Below, one piece after another: positions 21,923 to 33,211 of a stretch of 64,000 nucleotides of DNA (position 1 is its first letter; every line of letters begins with the position of its first letter). The notes below the pieces were generated by a model that saw nothing but the letters and a program-made list of their open reading frames with translations, was not told where the DNA came from and ran no database searches. The position numbers were made by a program, and so were the translations under genes. The DNA is from Phaeodactylum tricornutum CCAP 1055/1 (lineage: Eukaryota > Bacillariophyta > Bacillariophyceae > Surirellales > Neidiaceae), in assembly GCF_000150955.2 (NCBI RefSeq), contig NC_011680.1, positions 66,435 through 130,434 of the forward strand, in the 5' to 3' direction.

Positions 21923-23335
21923 AGTGTTGCTTCAAGGGAGAGTGTTCGACTAGGTTTCTTACTTGCCAGTCTGAACAATCTTGATCTTGTCTCAGTTGAC
22001 ATCGGTAATGCTTACGTCAATGCCGATTGTCGTGAAAAGGTCTATGCAATTGCTGGCCCTGAGTTTGAAGAGTTCGAGGGACGGACAGTCATCATTGCTA
22101 AGGCTCTGTATGGACTAAAGTCCAGTGGCGCAGCGTGGCATTCCCACCTCGCGCAAAGTCTAAGGACTATGGGTTTTGTGTCTTCTAAGGCGGACCCAGA
22201 TATGTGGTACCGAGCTGCTAAGCGCAAGGACGAAAGCGAGTACTACGAGTACATTATAAGCTACGTCGACGACCTAACGGTGGTTTCGGAAAATACCAGG
22301 GCGATTTTAGAAATGCTCGAAAACATTCCCTACACACTCAAGGGTGGTAGCGCTCCAGAAACATTTCTTGGAGCCACTATTGGAACGTACACATTCAAGG
22401 ATGGTACGTCGGCGTGGTACATGTCTGCTCAGCATTACTTAACCAACGCGATAAAAAACATAGAGGAAACTCTTGGGCTGAAACTTTCAACAAGTATCCG
22501 AATTGTCACGCCCTTGATACCCGGATACCATCCGGAGGTGGATACGTCCGCTTTCCTCGATGATGACCGAGCGAACTTTTATATGAGTCTTATCGGCATC
22601 CTTCTCTGGACATCTGAACTTGGACGAATTGACATTACCCAAGAAGTGGGTCTTATGTCACGCTTCAATGCGAAACCAAGAGAAGGCCACTACAATGCGG
22701 TGCTTCGTATGTTCAGCTATTTAAAGCGACACTTGAATTCCAAGCTTGTCTGTGACCCTAAAATGAGAGCATTTTCTCAGGTCAAGTTCTCCGATCCTAC
22801 GTGGAAGGAGCAATACCCAAATGCTGTAGAGGAACTCCCTCCAGCAATGCCAAAACCTATGGGTAGGTCAGTACAAATCACGGTGTTTGTGGATGCTGCT
22901 CATGCAGATTGTCACGTCACGCGGAGATTGACCACCGGCATACTTATTTTTATAAATGGAACACCAATACGTTGGTACTCCAAGAGACAAAACACTGTCG
23001 AAGGATCGACATATGGATCGGAGTTTGTTGCCATGCGCATAGCTTCCGAAATGATCATAGCTTTGCGGTACAACCTACGGGTATTGGGTGTTCCACTTTG
23101 TGGACCCGCAAATGTTTTCTGCGACAATATGAGTGTCGTCACAAGTTCGACGATACCTTCGTCGGTACTTAAGAAAAAGCACAATGCTATTTCATACCAT
23201 AAGGTTCGCGAGTGCATTGCTAGTGGGACAATGCGTCTCGCACATGAACCAACGGGCTCCAATCTCAGTGATATGCTCACTAAGTGTCTGTCTGGCCCTC
23301 AGCACAAATTCCTCATCAGTCACATTCTGTTTTGA
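21477..23335 (+). pseudogene. Outer copia element: reverse transcriptase and RNase H part
   Basis: After the duplicated start this region continues uniquely. It carries RT motifs (SVDIGNAYVNAD, KALYGLKSSGAAWH, catalytic YVDD in ISYVDDLTVV) and copia RNase H motifs (FVDAAHADCHVTRRL, STYGSEFVAMR, FCDNMSVV). It ends shortly before the purine tract and 3' LTR. The RT differs clearly from the inner element's, which has FWVDD, supporting two separate lineages. It is part of a broken element. Confidence 0.85.
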
Positions 23336-23426
23336 GCCACGGCCATACAGTACCTTCTGCGCCACCATACTTTGGGGCAATCTCTAGACTGGACTTTGTA
23401 CTCCCAGACTGCGAGATTGAAGGGAG

Positions 23427-24211
23427 TGATAAAGTATAGCCACGCAATACTGCAATTTGCCACTAAGGTGAGCAATTGTCATAGCTATTGTTGTTGGAAC
23501 ATTCAACTAGCATAGTGCCTAGCTCTGAATATTGGCCATGTTTGCCAGCCTTATTACTGTCCCAGTCGTCGTCTGTACGACGCTGCGGATAGAGGCAATG
23601 TTTTTCGGGTCATTACCGAAATGTCATTTGCGAAGGCAGTGCGAAGTGACACGTGTGTGCATCTAAGGATGAAGCAGTTGTGACACGCAAGACGACATGT
23701 CTTGCCGACCAAGAAATCATCTTTACATAAGCGATTTTCTCTATTATGGTCGTCCTTTGAGAGATAAAGAAAATACCTTCTTCACGTCTACAAACTGGGA
23801 TTGAATCGAAGCAGATAAGTCTGCACACAATCAAAGGGTCTCATGTTCATCTGCATTCATTTGCATTCATATGCATTCATTTGCAGTCATCTGGATTCTG
23901 CGGGATCAACGCATAGAAGACAGTACAGAGGCTACGGTCTCCTTGAATACAATTGACCAGAACATTACTATCCCAGTGATGTGACTATCCGTGGAGAGTA
24001 GTACTGATTCTACTGAGACTCCTAAGGGAGCTCCAAGGGATTTGTTTGCACTCGAAAAGATTACATCCATATTTGTCTCTACACACAATTCTAAATTCAG
24101 TCTTTTCGAGTAATTACAATACAATCGGGGCCTTACGAGGCTTTCCCCTTTATTCATCTTACTCTCTCATTGTATCAACAATACATTGCGTGAGTATAGA
24201 AGAATCCGTTA
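23427..24211 (+). repeat. 3' LTR of outer copia element (785 bp)
   Basis: A direct repeat of 3860-4654, one 10-bp unit shorter and about four substitutions different. The purine tract ending at 23426 and the TCCAA target duplication at 24212-24216 fix both ends. Confidence 0.93.
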
Positions 24212-24308
24212 TCCAATACAGGACAACCCTGATCATACCGCGTTTACATCGGGTTGTACAATAAGGCCAACATAAAGGAAACAATCTCAACACGATTCCC
24301 ACCTTGAC

Positions 24309-24860
24309 TCACATTTCCATGGACAGTGCTAGATGTCTCTTGTCCCAGGGACATGTTGCCTTGGTGTATATTGTGACATCATCCTTGCCCCCCTTGTCAG
24401 GTTTCTCGCTTGAACAAATAACTGCCACTGCCAAGTGCTTGTTCTTGTTACAAGAGGCCTTGGCGGCCGCGCGCTTTGCTTGGACCTCATCCTTTTCCTT
24501 GTCCAACACAAATTTGGACATGCGGTCAGCATTGCCTTGATTTACCGCAATTCCCAAAAGCATCTCGGGATCCATGCAGTGATTGCTGCGGAGAAAGACA
24601 TCCACTTTCCTTGACTCTGCCAGGGTCTCTCTATACTTGTTGAGAGTCTGGAACGCCATTGACAGTGTGTTTGTGTACTTTGCTATACCATAATTGCGGC
24701 GCTCGCCAGTGTGGGTGGTTACACCAAAAGCAGCCGCCTTCATCTCGAGCATCACCGCATCTCCCTCACAATGGCTGTTTAAAGCCTTGACCACACCGCA
24801 ACCATTGCATTTCTTCTCGAAAGGCGCAACATAAGTCCATTCCGGACCGTTCATAGTCAA
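24309..24860 (-). pseudogene. Fossil copia gag-like fragment, minus strand
   Basis: A 183-codon frame whose middle (GIAKYTNTLSMAFQTLNKY and VDVFLRSNHCMDPEMLLGIA) resembles the helical gag region of diatom copia elements. The outer element here has the comparable FFLRGIVDPELMAFKAA. The remainder is Lys/Ala rich. No terminal repeats or adjoining pol are seen on this side. Together with the minus-strand protease relic at 2728-3270 it may be the remains of one older element into which the outer copia element inserted. The assignment rests on weak similarity. Confidence 0.4.
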
Positions 24861-24914
24861 TTGCTTCCCTTATATCATTGTCCAGTGGACTGGACCTCGC
24901 AAGCTCAATGGACT

Positions 24915-25163
24915 GGTAGAAGAATAATCTTCCTCTCATTGTTTTAGAAAGTCATTGATCCGAATATTGCATAGTAGCATAGGTCCTTGTATCCGCTGTC
25001 TAACCCGTGGGGAGCATTGTAAGCAAGTTGAGTTTTACAGTCCCTAGGCTTGCTTAGGTGTATTGCAGGTTGTTTGTTGTAAAGCCCAACCTTTGTTTAC
25101 CAGACTTTGTCAACACAGGGTTTTTCCTGTCCTATGTTTGTTCATTGGTTGTACTATGCAACA
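24915..25163 (+). repeat. Dispersed ~245-bp repeat, copy B
   Basis: First of three same-orientation copies. It starts near TAGAAGAATAATCTTCCTC, includes TGGGGAGCATTGTAAGCAAG and GAGTTTTACAGTCCCTAGGC, and ends at GTACTATGCAACA. It is directly adjacent to copy C with a 249-bp period. Non-coding. Confidence 0.85.
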
Positions 25164-25412
25164 AGTAGTAGAATAATCTTCCTCTCATTGTTTTAGAAAG
25201 TCGTTGATCCAAATATTGCATAATAGCATAGGTCCTTGTATCCACTGTCTAATCTGTGGGGAGCATTGTAAGCAAGTTGAGTTTTACAGTCCCTAGGCTT
25301 GCTTAGGTGAATTGCAGGTTGTTTGTTGTAATGCCCAACCTTTGTTTACCAGACTTTATCAACACAGGGTTTTTCCTGTCCTACATATGTTCATTGGTTG
25401 TACTACGTAACA
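25164..25412 (+). repeat. Dispersed ~245-bp repeat, copy C
   Basis: The tandem neighbour of copy B and very similar to it. It ends at GTACTACGTAACA, the same terminal block as copy A. Confidence 0.85.
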
Positions 25413-25473
25413 ATTGAAGATGAGCTGGCACTTTGTGGGATTGTTCACTGGACTGAACAACAGATTGACTAGT

Positions 25474-25698
25474 TTGTAGAATGTAGCCTTCCTCTCATTG
25501 TTTTAGTAATTCTTTGATCCAAATATTGCATAACAGCCTTGCGTCTGCCATCTAACTTGTGGGGAGCATTGTCAGCAAGTGAGTTTTACAGTCCCTAAGC
25601 TTGCTTAGGTGTATTGCAGGTCTTTTGCCATAATGCCCACCTTTGTTTACCACTCACTGTCATAACAGCAATCTGTCCTTTGGTAGTACTCCGTAACA
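25474..25698 (+). repeat. Dispersed ~245-bp repeat, copy D (diverged)
   Basis: Separated from copy C by about 61 bp of unrelated sequence. It shares CTTCCTCTCATTGTTTTAG, GTGGGGAGCATTGTCAGCAA and the end block ACTCCGTAACA, but it is shorter and more diverged, so it is probably the older copy. Confidence 0.75.
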
Positions 25699-27172
25699 TG
25701 CGTTTGCCGCCTGAACAGACCGTCCAATCCACCTGGGCGCACCACGAAACGCATTAGTACCGTCAGCAGCCATGAGAACAAGATTACAATCTCAGCGAAA
25801 GAACGTAACGCAATTCAACAAAATAAACAACAGAAACGCCTCGCGGATCCATCCAAGTGGAGTTGCGGCTGAAATTGTCGGCATCAAAGAATCTATACAT
25901 GGAATGTTGTGTGAAGAGCACACTGTCTGTGGTACCGCTCTACAGTTAAATGCTGTTGTTTGCCTTTGCGTTGTTCAAGTTATAACCAGCAATGGAGAAG
26001 AAACTGTCATTGCAGCATACTGAGTAACAGACGGTATTGATTGCTGTGGAGTTGGTTTTCTTCACCAAAAGTTTGTCAAAAACAGTTGCGTCTATAATTG
26101 CAAAGCAAGATCTCTACATACTTTCCCCTTTCCACAGCCCTCTTCTACAGTGACTGCACTTTGGAAAGGAGTGTCAACTTCTCTTGGTTATTGTACTTGC
26201 AACAAGGCATATTGTCCATTAATGTAGGCCTTTTGTCCTCCTCTACAGGAAGACACTTTTCTCTGTCATTGTCAAAAATCAACTACCGGTTTCTGAATAT
26301 AGTCTCCAAGGAAGGGCAATTTCAAAAGAGTTCAGTAGAACCCGGTTGTAAATCACACATCTTTGTATTTTTACCCGGATATTGATGTACATTTGCTTGT
26401 ACAAAGTTCCGTTGTTTATGGTATGCCATTTTGAGCAGACTTTGTAGATCCATTTTGTATCTTGCTGACCAGGTTTGCCATCTATAGCTGTGGCATACCT
26501 ATCCTTAATCAATGTTCTTCTTCTGCTGTTGTAGCAATAAGTAATTGCTGTCAGTTTGAGATAATACTGATTGGTACGGATCAAAGTAAACCTCCTTGCT
26601 AGATGCACATCAACAATTGAAACTTGCCTTCTCAAATAGCCACTCTGTTTGTTCTATGCACCTCCTGTAGAGGAAGAAAAGTAATTTGTCACAGCAAGAA
26701 AGTGAAGACACAAGCCTAACCATATTAAAACCCTCCCATTTTACAACTTGCTAGTAGCTTGCGGCTCTTTGACTGTCATTGGCAATGACCCGCTTTCCCA
26801 ATCGGAAAATGCCATGTTGTCAGCGAACTGAGGTAGGGTTGGTGTTTCGAACAGGAACGTGACTGTGACGGTTAACGTTTACGTTATGTATGCACATAGG
26901 TAGTCTTTTGAACTCTTCTACCACAGTTCTATAATACACGGCATGAAGTGGGAAAAATGCGGAATCCACTTACAGCTAACTGTTGAGTGACTCTGAAAAG
27001 GTTGAGAGACATTTGTAACCTGCGGGACAGCGCTCAAGCCGGCATAGCGTTTGCAGAGATCAACTCATCTCCAGTAGGCCCTCCTCGACAAAGACAGTGC
27101 TTCAATTTCAGCCGTCATCCGTTACACCTCACTGCTGCTCCCGCTGTTTCAGTCGTTCCACAGATCTGAAAA
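25699..27172. other. Repeat-like intergenic region, no supported gene
   Basis: Holds two interrupted open stretches, 25772-26023 (+) and 26279-26635 (-). Both look like decayed coding sequence, for example SRIHPSGVAAEIVGIKESI on the plus strand, but I cannot assign either to a family. A DNA-transposon origin is possible and unproven. The last 300 bp are the upstream region of the sulfotransferase gene. Confidence 0.35.
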
Positions 27173-28546
27173 ATGGTCGATCCCGATACAAAAATACATC
27201 CGCGTCCGCGAAGAAGTCGAAGGAAGCCCCAGTCAGACCAACGCTTTTCTGCCTATTTGAGCTTTGGCTTCTCAGCCACGGTCTGTCTCGGAATTTTCGC
27301 GGCGTGCTATGCCTTGGTACTTTTCGGTCTGTGTCCACTACTAAATCAAGCGTCTCCATTAGTTACACCGACTCATCGCGGTGAAATTTTGCAGCCTGTT
27401 GTACATTCGGCTGTGGAGTCTGTTAAGCATCACATTCCCCACTTACCTGGACAGATGATTGCTGAAAGTGTGGCGGGTATAGTGAAACGAAAGATCGCAG
27501 ACATGCGCAAACAACAGGATGTGACTGATACGTCCTTGATGGAAAAGGCTACAGAAGAATTTAATCTTCTTCGAAAGCGTCGAGATCAGAAAGGCGCACG
27601 CCAGGCGAATGACGAAAGTGCCGCCGAACCTGCGCAACTAGCACCCGGCAAACGATCTGGCTTTTTGGTATTGGGCATGCACCGGTCGGGTACCAGCATG
27701 CTGGCGGGTCTCATGGCGACCGGTCAAGGTTACAACGTGGGAGGTCCACTGATTGGCGGTGCGTTTGACAACGAGAAGGGGTTTTTTGAGTTAGTTGATG
27801 CAGTTCTGCAGAATGACGAATTTATGCAGCTTCAGCGAATTTGGTGGAGTTCCAATGTAATAAACTACGACCACGAAAAGGCCATTGTCGCCAAGAGGAA
27901 TGGAAAAGTTTCTTTCGACCACGGCGAAAAGGCGCTGGCTTTCTTCAATAGTCCAAGGAATGCTCCATACTTGCAAAAAGACCCGCGAATGTGCATCACC
28001 CTCAAGACTTGGCTGCCCCTGCTGAAAAGTGAACCGGCTGTACTTTTTACCTACCGTCATCCTTTGGAGGTTGCTTTGTCCCTGAAAAGGCGTGAGAAAA
28101 ACTTCACTTTGGAACACGGTCTTCGCCTCTGGATTGTTTACAATATGAGGGGTGTTGAGAATTCGCAACAACTTTGCCGTGTTTACAGCAGCAATGAAGC
28201 AATTCTAGCTGATCCATTGAATGAGGTGAACCGCATCTCCAGCGAGCTGACGTCTAAATGTGGCATTCCCCCACCGCCGGAACAACTCACGCAGGAAGAC
28301 GTAGACAAGTTTGTGGATCCAGATTTGCAACACAACAAAAAGAAACGCGAAGCCGACGACGAGAAGAAAGAAATAATTGCCAAGCACGGCACCTGTACGG
28401 TGAGAGACTACGAAAGCAGTCTACCGGAAGGAAGTCCTGATTACAAACGTGAGCGAACTTTGTACATGACAGCAATGAAGATTTATTGCGACTTCCAAAA
28501 CGGTAGTGCATACGAGGAAACATATCAATGGCCGAAGTTGGGTTAG
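27173..28546 (+). CDS. Membrane-anchored sulfotransferase-like protein
   Basis: 457 residues, single exon. A basic N terminus is followed by one signal-anchor segment (about residues 28-55), so a type II Golgi topology is likely. The sulfotransferase fold is indicated by the phosphosulfate-binding loop GMHRSGTSML (about 168-177) and KDPR (269-272). The 3'-phosphate-binding stretch TYRHPLEVALSL (about 293-304) is also present. Members of this family transfer sulfate from PAPS to carbohydrate or other acceptors; the acceptor here is unknown. The C terminus has a charged Lys/Glu-rich stretch. The gene converges on RPL10A with only 38 bp between stops. Confidence 0.75.
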   Translation: MVDPDTKIHPRPRRSRRKPQSDQRFSAYLSFGFSATVCLGIFAACYALVLFGLCPLLNQASPLVTPTHRGEILQPVVHSAVESVKHHIPHLPGQMIAESVAGIVKRKIADMRKQQDVTDTSLMEKATEEFNLLRKRRDQKGARQANDESAAEPAQLAPGKRSGFLVLGMHRSGTSMLAGLMATGQGYNVGGPLIGGAFDNEKGFFELVDAVLQNDEFMQLQRIWWSSNVINYDHEKAIVAKRNGKVSFDHGEKALAFFNSPRNAPYLQKDPRMCITLKTWLPLLKSEPAVLFTYRHPLEVALSLKRREKNFTLEHGLRLWIVYNMRGVENSQQLCRVYSSNEAILADPLNEVNRISSELTSKCGIPPPPEQLTQEDVDKFVDPDLQHNKKKREADDEKKEIIAKHGTCTVRDYESSLPEGSPDYKRERTLYMTAMKIYCDFQNGSAYEETYQWPKLG

Positions 28547-28584
28547 ATCTTTGAAACCTTGTCACACAAACAAAGTCCATAAAT

Positions 28585-29274
28585 TTAGAAATAAATCTGC
28601 ATTGGGGGTCCCATGGTAGACTTGATGTAGATCTGTCCAATGTTCTGCCACTGTTTCTTGAGAAGCGAGGCGAGGAAGTTAGCAGCGAGCTGGGTATTGA
28701 CGATAATTTCCTTCGGATCCTGGCCCACATTTCCGACAGCCACGTTCAAGCACATAACTTTCTTCATCTGGAATTTGATCGTAGCCTTTTGCTCGTCAAT
28801 CTTTTCCTGCATATCGTCGGAACCAGAGAGGAGAGTAGGGAATTTACCTGCCTTGGTCAATCCGGGGCCGAGAAGACGAGGAATCTGACGGATCATGTTG
28901 TCGGAAGCTAGAAAGAAATCGTAGCGCTTGGCGAGCTTCTTGACTAGCTTCTTGTTTTTGTTGAGCTTCTTCAAATCCTCAACAGACATGTGGTCAACAC
29001 CGATACGATCCGCCTGTTCACAATGAGCGGCATTTCCCAAAACGCAGCATTTGAGCTGAGGACGAGGGACAGTGGGGAGCCTGAAAGTTCCAGAAAAACG
29101 CTTGTCACGAACGGGATCATAGTTCTTCAAGGTAATCTGGGCTTCGATCGTTTCAGTGAAGTTACGCTTCTTTCCCTGCTTCGATTCGCCACCGAAGCTG
29201 ACCTCATCTCCGGCAGAGAAGGCGAGGACGTCGCCGATAGCCTTTTCCAAAAGAACAGAGTCAAGTTTGGACAT
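28585..29274 (-). CDS. RPL10A: 60S ribosomal protein uL1 (L10a)
   Basis: 229 residues, a usual eukaryotic L10a is about 217. It is co-linear with the family from [16 protein letters not shown] to the C-terminal YIKSTMGPP. Recognisable blocks include [45 protein letters not shown] and LNVAVGNVG. uL1 forms the mobile L1 stalk of the large subunit at the E site. It differs from bacterial or plastid L1 in these eukaryote-specific blocks, so this is the cytosolic protein. No intron. The 484 bp upstream to the tRNA gene would hold its promoter. Confidence 0.96.
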   Translation of the reverse strand: MSKLDSVLLEKAIGDVLAFSAGDEVSFGGESKQGKKRNFTETIEAQITLKNYDPVRDKRFSGTFRLPTVPRPQLKCCVLGNAAHCEQADRIGVDHMSVEDLKKLNKNKKLVKKLAKRYDFFLASDNMIRQIPRLLGPGLTKAGKFPTLLSGSDDMQEKIDEQKATIKFQMKKVMCLNVAVGNVGQDPKEIIVNTQLAANFLASLLKKQWQNIGQIYIKSTMGPPMQIYF

Positions 29275-29758
29275 TTCGTTCCAAAATAATTTTTAGAGGG
29301 GCTTCTTCCGAGTGTCGATGGGTCGAGAAGTGTGTTCAACTTTCTCTGCGTAACGAAACGAAGGTAGCGTGAGAAAACATTTACCGTATACCGCTGTTAC
29401 TAACTGTAAACCAACGCTGTCCGTGTGCAAGCATCGGATGGTAAAGGGCAGATAACACCTTTCCCTCCCATACTATCCGTACATGGCATGCATGAGCTCG
29501 TAGGAATCAAAAGTTTTATCATTGACGGGGAAACATTCCATCCTCAAACCGATTGAGTCTCTTCTTACCTTCTCGCGAAGTAGTGGCGATTGTGGTGGTG
29601 GACGACTTTTGGTAGAAAAATCGATTTGGGAAAGGCACGCCACGGCTGTAGTAAAAAGGCCGAGAAAGTAGGAATATACCGTAATTTTTCCCGATCACAC
29701 ATATTATTTATAGAGCAACTGGCTTTCGAAAGAACGTAAGAAGCTTGCTTGTCCTCCG
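29275..29758. other. Intergenic region between RPL10A and tRNA-Asp
   Basis: 484 bp with no supported gene. It contains the upstream region of the ribosomal protein gene (minus strand) and the 5' flank of the first tRNA-Asp. No further RNA gene recognised. Confidence 0.5.
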
Positions 29759-29830
29759 TCCGACATAGTATAGTGGCTAGTATCCCCGCCTGTCACGCGG
29801 GAGACCGGGGTTCGATTCCCCGTGTCGGAG
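29759..29830 (+). tRNA. tRNA-Asp (anticodon GTC), copy 1
   Basis: 72 nt fold as a full cloverleaf. The acceptor stem is TCCGACA with TGTCGGA plus discriminator G. The anticodon stem CCGCC/.. closes the loop CTGTCACG with anticodon GTC. The T arm is CCGGG-GTTCGATT-CCCCG, containing the internal B box GGTTCGATTCC. No intron and no encoded CCA. A T-rich run (TAGTTTTTATG) follows directly and should terminate RNA polymerase III. Confidence 0.97.
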
Positions 29831-29968
29831 TAGTTTTTATGTTTTTCTCGAATATCGTTCTCAAAGCAATTTGATACACCTTTATTTTGGCAATCAGCTC
29901 TTTGGATATTTGTATTTATACAAAAATATGAACATTGCAACAGCACGACCGCCAGAGAGCGGTAGTTA

Positions 29969-30040
29969 TCCGACATAGTATAGTGGCTAGTATCCCCGCC
30001 TGTCACGCGGGAGACCGGGGTTCGATTCCCCGTGTCGGAG
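29969..30040 (+). tRNA. tRNA-Asp (anticodon GTC), copy 2
   Basis: Identical in sequence to the copy 210 bp upstream, in the same orientation, and followed by T runs (GTTTTG, then a run of eight or more T) suitable for pol III termination. Flanks of the two copies share only the last upstream base or two, so the identity is confined to the tRNA. This fits a duplicated gene kept alike by selection or conversion. Confidence 0.97.
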
Positions 30041-30326
30041 ATTGTTTTGCATATTTTTTTTGGTGTGAACAGTTTTTGGTTAGAAAACTCACGTTCAATT
30101 CGTTTTGTCAAGTGAATATGTCACATTCGACGGTTGTCGAATATACTTCACGAAGAGTACACATCAGCTTCTGGCTACCTATATTAAAAATACTTTCCCT
30201 TATGTTTCCCCGAAGCAAACAGTTCTGTAGAAAAATGCTACTAGTTGACCTACTTCAAAGCCTTTACAACTGGTAGCGTAGGTTTGTTAGGACATGTTCT
30301 GACCAGTAGTTCTCTACATTTCTACC

Positions 30327-31644
30327 TTACACGTTGAAGCGAAACAAGATCACATCTCCTTCTTGGACAATGTAGTCTTTCCCCTCGCTGCGTAGCTTCC
30401 CTTTGTTCTTCGCTTCAATCTCGCTGCCACAAGCAACTAAATCGTCATAGGAAACGGTCTCTGCACGGATGAAACCTCGCTCGAAATCGTTATGAATCAC
30501 GCCGGCAGCTTTCGGTGCTGTCCATCCCTTGCGGATAGTCCAAGCTCTTGTCTCAGTCGGGCCGCTGGTGTAGTACGTTTGTAATCCCAGGATATCGTAA
30601 GCTTCACGAACAAGTTTTCGAAGCCCAGTGTCTTCTAGCTTGACACCCAGCGATTCAAGAAAATCAGTACGGTCTCCGACGCTTAGTTCAACAAGCTCCG
30701 CTTCGACTTGAGCCGATACGACAACTAGTTTTGCACCCTCTTTCTCAGCAGTTTCACGAAGTCTGTCAACCATCTCATTCCCGTTTGCCAAATCCGCATC
30801 GCCAACATTGGCAGCGTACACCATCTTTTTCGCTGTCAATAGACCGAGAGACTTAATAGCGTTTTCTTCCTCTTCGTCCAACACAACATTGCGAGCAGGT
30901 TGATCTTTCAGCAAGACAGCGGCAACCTTCTCTAATGCGGACTTCTCAACAGGGCTGGCATTTCGATCTTTTCGAACGCGCTCTAAGCGCTTTTCGACCT
31001 GAGACAAGTCGGCTAGAGCCAACTCAAGATTGATGAGTTCGGCGTCACGAACGGGATCAATGCTTCCATCGACGTGGACAACATCTTCGTCTTCAAAGCA
31101 CCGAACGACGTGTACAACTGCGTCACACTGTCTAATAGATGCCAGAAACTGGTTGCCAAGGCCTTCACCTGTAGAGGCACCCTTGATTAGTCCAGCGACG
31201 TCAACGAATTCCAATGCGGCTGGGACAACTTTTACCGATTTGTTGATGTCTTTCAAGATTTCCAGTTTGGGATCAGGTACACTTACGATTCCCACCTGTG
31301 TCACAAAACATAAGTCAGATGGTTCATAATGGGCCAGGCAAGGTTTCAATTTGACTAACAAAACTCACATTGGGTTCTATGGTGCAGAACGGATAATTGG
31401 CAGCTTCAGCACCTTGAGTTTCTGTCAGTGCGTTGAATAAAGTAGATTTTCCGACATTGGGAAGACCCACAATTGCCGTCTGCAGTTTCATGGATAGCTT
31501 CGTCGTAGAGTATGATCGCCTTGCCAAGTCAGACACAACAAAACCTCGGGAAAAGGTCGACGACCGCGATGATAAGGCCGAAGCGACTCGTGAGATTGTC
31601 ATAATAGAAACTGCCATTGTCAAGATTCCAGCGTCACACTTCAT
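30327..31644 (-). CDS. ychF: YchF/OLA1-type GTPase (ATPase), probably organellar
   Basis: Two exons: 31369-31644 and 30327-31295, joined across a 73-bp GT-AG intron, giving 414 residues. About 50 N-terminal residues rich in Ser, Arg and Thr precede [17 protein letters not shown], the normal bacterial start. This looks like a presequence for an organelle. Motifs are P loop GLPNVGKST (60-68), [20 protein letters not shown] and, at the base-recognition site, NVGD; the C-terminal TGS-like domain ends [18 protein letters not shown]. The TGS ending and overall wording are bacterial-type rather than cytosolic OLA1. Family members hydrolyse ATP or GTP and associate with ribosomes. Whether the target is plastid or mitochondrion is open. 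Confidence 0.9.
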
Positions 31645-31691
31645 TTTGCTACAAGATAGATTGTCTAATCGGATAATTGTGCATCTTACTG

Positions 31692-31997
31692 TTACACTCT
31701 AACATTTGTGTGCAAAACTCCACATCTTGTCCACAGATTTGGGGTTTGGCTGGGCTCTTCGTCAGCAGACGTCATTTGATCGAGCAAGTGATGGAAGTAT
31801 AGAAGCCTAAAAAAAGAAGTATTGTTAGCACGATAGACGAATATTGTGTTCATGTACGCTCGGTTTGGTTCGGAGCAATAAGTTTCATTAGGGAGACAAC
31901 AAAACAATCGCTCCGTGGCGTTGAAATCCTCTTCTCTGCGCGGTGTCAATGTTTCAAGGCTACGGAGAATATCGTAGGAACGGAACCAGTCAGACAT
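31692..31997 (-). CDS. Small conserved-looking protein, function unknown
   Basis: The minus-strand frame starts at [17 protein letters not shown] and ends 48 bp downstream of the YchF start, so the two genes are head to tail. A short stretch inside it looks like a 54-nt intron (GTACATGAAC to a CTAAC branch-like site and TTTTTTTAG, roughly 31807-31860). Its length is a multiple of three and it has no stop, so both spliced and retained forms stay open. Spliced, the product is about 83 residues and includes [21 protein letters not shown] do not recognise a family. Cys and Trp content and in-frame splicing suggest it is real. Confidence 0.4.
   Translation of the reverse strand: MSDWFRSYDILRSLETLTPRREEDFNATERLFCCLPNETYCSEPNRAYMNTIFVYRANNTSFFRLLYFHHLLDQMTSADEEPSQTPNLWTRCGVLHTNVRV

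Positions 31998-33211
<1,214 letters not shown>

Larger units (their letters stand above)
3860..24211 (+). mobile_element. Outer Ty1/copia (CoDi-like) LTR retrotransposon, interrupted by a nested element
   Basis: The two LTRs (3860-4654 and 23427-24211) are in direct orientation and flanked by a perfect 5-bp target duplication TCCAA (3855-3859 and 24212-24216). A purine tract (GATTGAAGGGAG) abuts the 3' LTR. Coding parts in order are gag, aspartic protease, integrase, reverse transcriptase and RNase H. Integrase before RT is the Pseudoviridae (Ty1/copia) order. The LTRs differ at about four bases plus one 10-bp repeat unit, roughly 0.5 percent, so the insertion is young. The element is broken: another copia element sits inside it, a 4.7-kb tandem duplication lies across it, and there are a few smaller lesions. 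It cannot be autonomous as it stands. Confidence 0.93.

Noticed and set aside
26279-26635. Possible piggyBac-type or other transposase fragment on the minus strand
   Set aside because: Some words look transposase-like but there is no catalytic motif or terminal repeat; too weak to name.
29704-30111. Minus-strand open frame of 135 codons with repeated SDTGNRTPVSRVTGGDTSHY
   Set aside because: The repeated peptide is the antisense translation of the two tRNA-Asp genes, a well-known spurious protein; no independent coding evidence.
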